The translations under genes and the position numbers were made by a program. Below the pieces are notes generated by a model. The model was not told where the DNA came from, searched no databases, and saw only the letters and a program-made list of their open reading frames with translations. This document shows, piece after piece, positions 14,101 through 14,438 of a stretch of 14,438 nucleotides of DNA; position 1 is the first letter of the stretch, and each line of letters opens with the position of its first letter. The DNA is from JBFFXF01 sp041569895. Its GTDB lineage: Bacteria > Planctomycetota > UBA8108 > JACQVS01. The stretch is taken from contig JBFFXF010000185.1 in the NCBI GenBank assembly GCA_041569895.1, forward strand, positions 1-14,438, in the 5' to 3' direction.

Positions 14101-14438
14101 GGCATGCCGGTGGGCCTGTAGACGGCCGTCACCCTGGCGCCGCCGATGCCCTCTCCGGACGTGCCGACGACGCGACCGCCGATCCGCGCCCCGCGCTCGA
14201 GCCGCATGTCGAGCACCTGCGTCTCCCCGGCGACCAGGCTGACGACGTCGCCGAAGCGGAAGACGTGGTCGTCGGCCAGCGCGAGGACGAAGTATCCGGT
14301 CGCCGGGATGTCCCGATACGCGTAGACGCCCTCCGCGTCGCTGCGAGCCTCGCGCCCGGCGTCGCGGAACGCCTCGAGCTCCGCCTGCACCGCGGCGATC
14401 ACCGCCGGGATGTCGGGCAGCCCGGAGCCCGGATCGAA
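11196..14438 (-). CDS. Carboxypeptidase-regulatory-like repeat protein (5' end outside window)
   Basis: At least 1080 residues; the frame stays open through the right edge, so the start and any signal peptide are missing. A GTG at 14402 lies inside a module and is unlikely to be the start. The visible part is about eleven tandem beta-sandwich modules of 80-120 residues, the first partial. Each has an opening G.V.G.V.D..G.P..GA.V, an inner DG.F....L..G.Y.L.A...G, and a closing strand before the next G.I.G. Clear examples: GEITGEVVDQDGLPLAGTRV with GEGRFVVRGLPSARYTVIAE, and GIVRGRVLDGENGQPVPGVR with GEDGSFVFDTFPPEART. This is the carboxypeptidase D regulatory-like (transthyretin-like) fold, common in large exported proteins. 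A low-complexity Gly/Arg insert (GRGRRGPPRRGGAGDGE) interrupts module 5. No catalytic domain is visible. The role is probably structural, extracellular or envelope; the missing N-terminal part could carry another domain. Confidence 0.92.
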   Translation of the reverse strand, partial: FDPGSGLPDIPAVIAAVQAELEAFRDAGREARSDAEGVYAYRDIPATGYFVLALADDHVFRFGDVVSLVAGETQVLDMRLERGARIGGRVVGTSGEGIGGARVTAVYRPTGMPGVGRVVAKLLAYVNGEFLRGPFQAETAADGSFTLDSLPPAVYDLVAESAGFPATHLDSVVTGTLEAVIVLAPGARVQGLLVDAAGLPVEGVEVRLVPMRDAVALPFPGAGEMVETVARLLGDRELCAESLANGSFAFRDVGPAPYRLEIEASGYLPIKRPVDVPSGETLVDLGGVRVDRGGVIRGWVRAGGGGGVAGAAISAYPENLSRSSFGGSIRDMVTGRASVKTDDGGAFELAGLAPGTYRLLAQSRGFGGASQSGVATGGEPVELELTPGIALSGVVMERGTEDRLAGVRVGASGVFTTTDEDGRFLLEGITPRDRQLNPFEGPGRGRRGPPRRGGAGDGETGAAQPGGDTVVEVRATAPGYQDASRRIRAGEPLADIVIEIAPRPVIRGVVLDGEGEPLPAALVRLVPGGDFEVPFLDTGLIFVDVSVSDLEGRFTLDAPSESHVLAVLASHPLHASHRSEKFRPSSLGPDDLIEVRLPAGGTVRGTVTDGSAPIAGARVRLSKVHDIDPQARMMMGLLGLPKGGTVTYTNADGEFVYDRIVAADYVLTAEVVGFGDSRTESFTLVDGETKEVHLVMDPGGEITGEVVDQDGLPLAGTRVRVLRETSSELLEAQRFLGGAFRAELADGEGRFVVRGLPSARYTVIAERTGYTSATAAEVTPGSDSLRFELLAAAALDVRVTDAASGMPIARHELRIAQIDEATGEARTGRLGRSFWREVRDGEGRSFRDDLAAGRYRIEARARGYAPASMEVTLRAGETVPAGLALVRAGIVRGRVLDGENGQPVPGVRVGLADPDADRGDDGEGNRRAVERYFQEAVLRESVFTGEDGSFVFDTFPPEARTVVFHHDDYVQERRADVAVATGEAIELSVRLARGLSISGVVPAAAEQPDAGYFVLARGATEAVRGVRKGVAPDGNGEFRIAGLAAGSYDIILASRRGGDPAAQRIELEDADATGVVLGGR

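Overview
The window is a G+C-rich bacterial segment, most like Planctomycetota. The reasons are a giant secreted protein combining lamin-tail, CotH and dockerin-like domains, a long carboxypeptidase-regulatory-like repeat protein, membrane-anchored HEAT-repeat proteins, and short interspersed repeats in nearly every gap. The phylum call is inference from architecture; there is no rRNA or marker gene here. I see no tRNA, rRNA, CRISPR array, transposase or phage gene.

Layout, left to right. 1-269: interspersed repeats of the 'accacagagg' type with GC-rich hairpins. 270-947 (-): small membrane-anchored HEAT-repeat protein, visibly less G+C-rich than its neighbours. 948-1479: a gap made almost wholly of repeat modules. 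1480-6285 (-): a 1601-residue secreted multidomain protein (three lamin-tail-like domains, jelly-roll-like domains, CotH-kinase-like domain, IPT/TIG, dockerin-like C-terminus). 6286-6702: divergent gap carrying an inverted-repeat element and a second composite repeat. 6703-8964 (+): a 753-residue clan GH-A, GH35/GH42-type beta-galactosidase-like enzyme whose first ~19 codons and stop codon both lie in repeat sequence. 8965-9169: convergent repeat-filled gap. 9170-9937 (-): a 255-residue cupin resembling D-lyxose ketol-isomerase. 10083-10622 (-): a second membrane-anchored HEAT protein, related to the first. 10623-11195: 570 bp of minisatellites and composite repeats. 11196 to the right edge (-): at least 1080 residues of tandem carboxypeptidase-regulatory-like beta-sandwich modules, 5' end outside the window.

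The GH35/42-like enzyme and the cupin isomerase could act on released sugars. The CotH/dockerin and carboxypeptidase-regulatory proteins look like large exported structural or surface proteins. There is no tight operon: gaps of 145-570 bp separate all genes.

The most unusual content is the intergenic DNA. At least four repeat modules recur in different combinations: R1, 'accacagagg' with hairpins; R2, a C-rich hexamer minisatellite plus a conserved ~42-nt core plus a purine tract; R3, an inverted repeat around a pyrimidine tract; R4, a TCGGAA/GGGACC composite. They sit at gene ends and in one case form the ends of a coding sequence.
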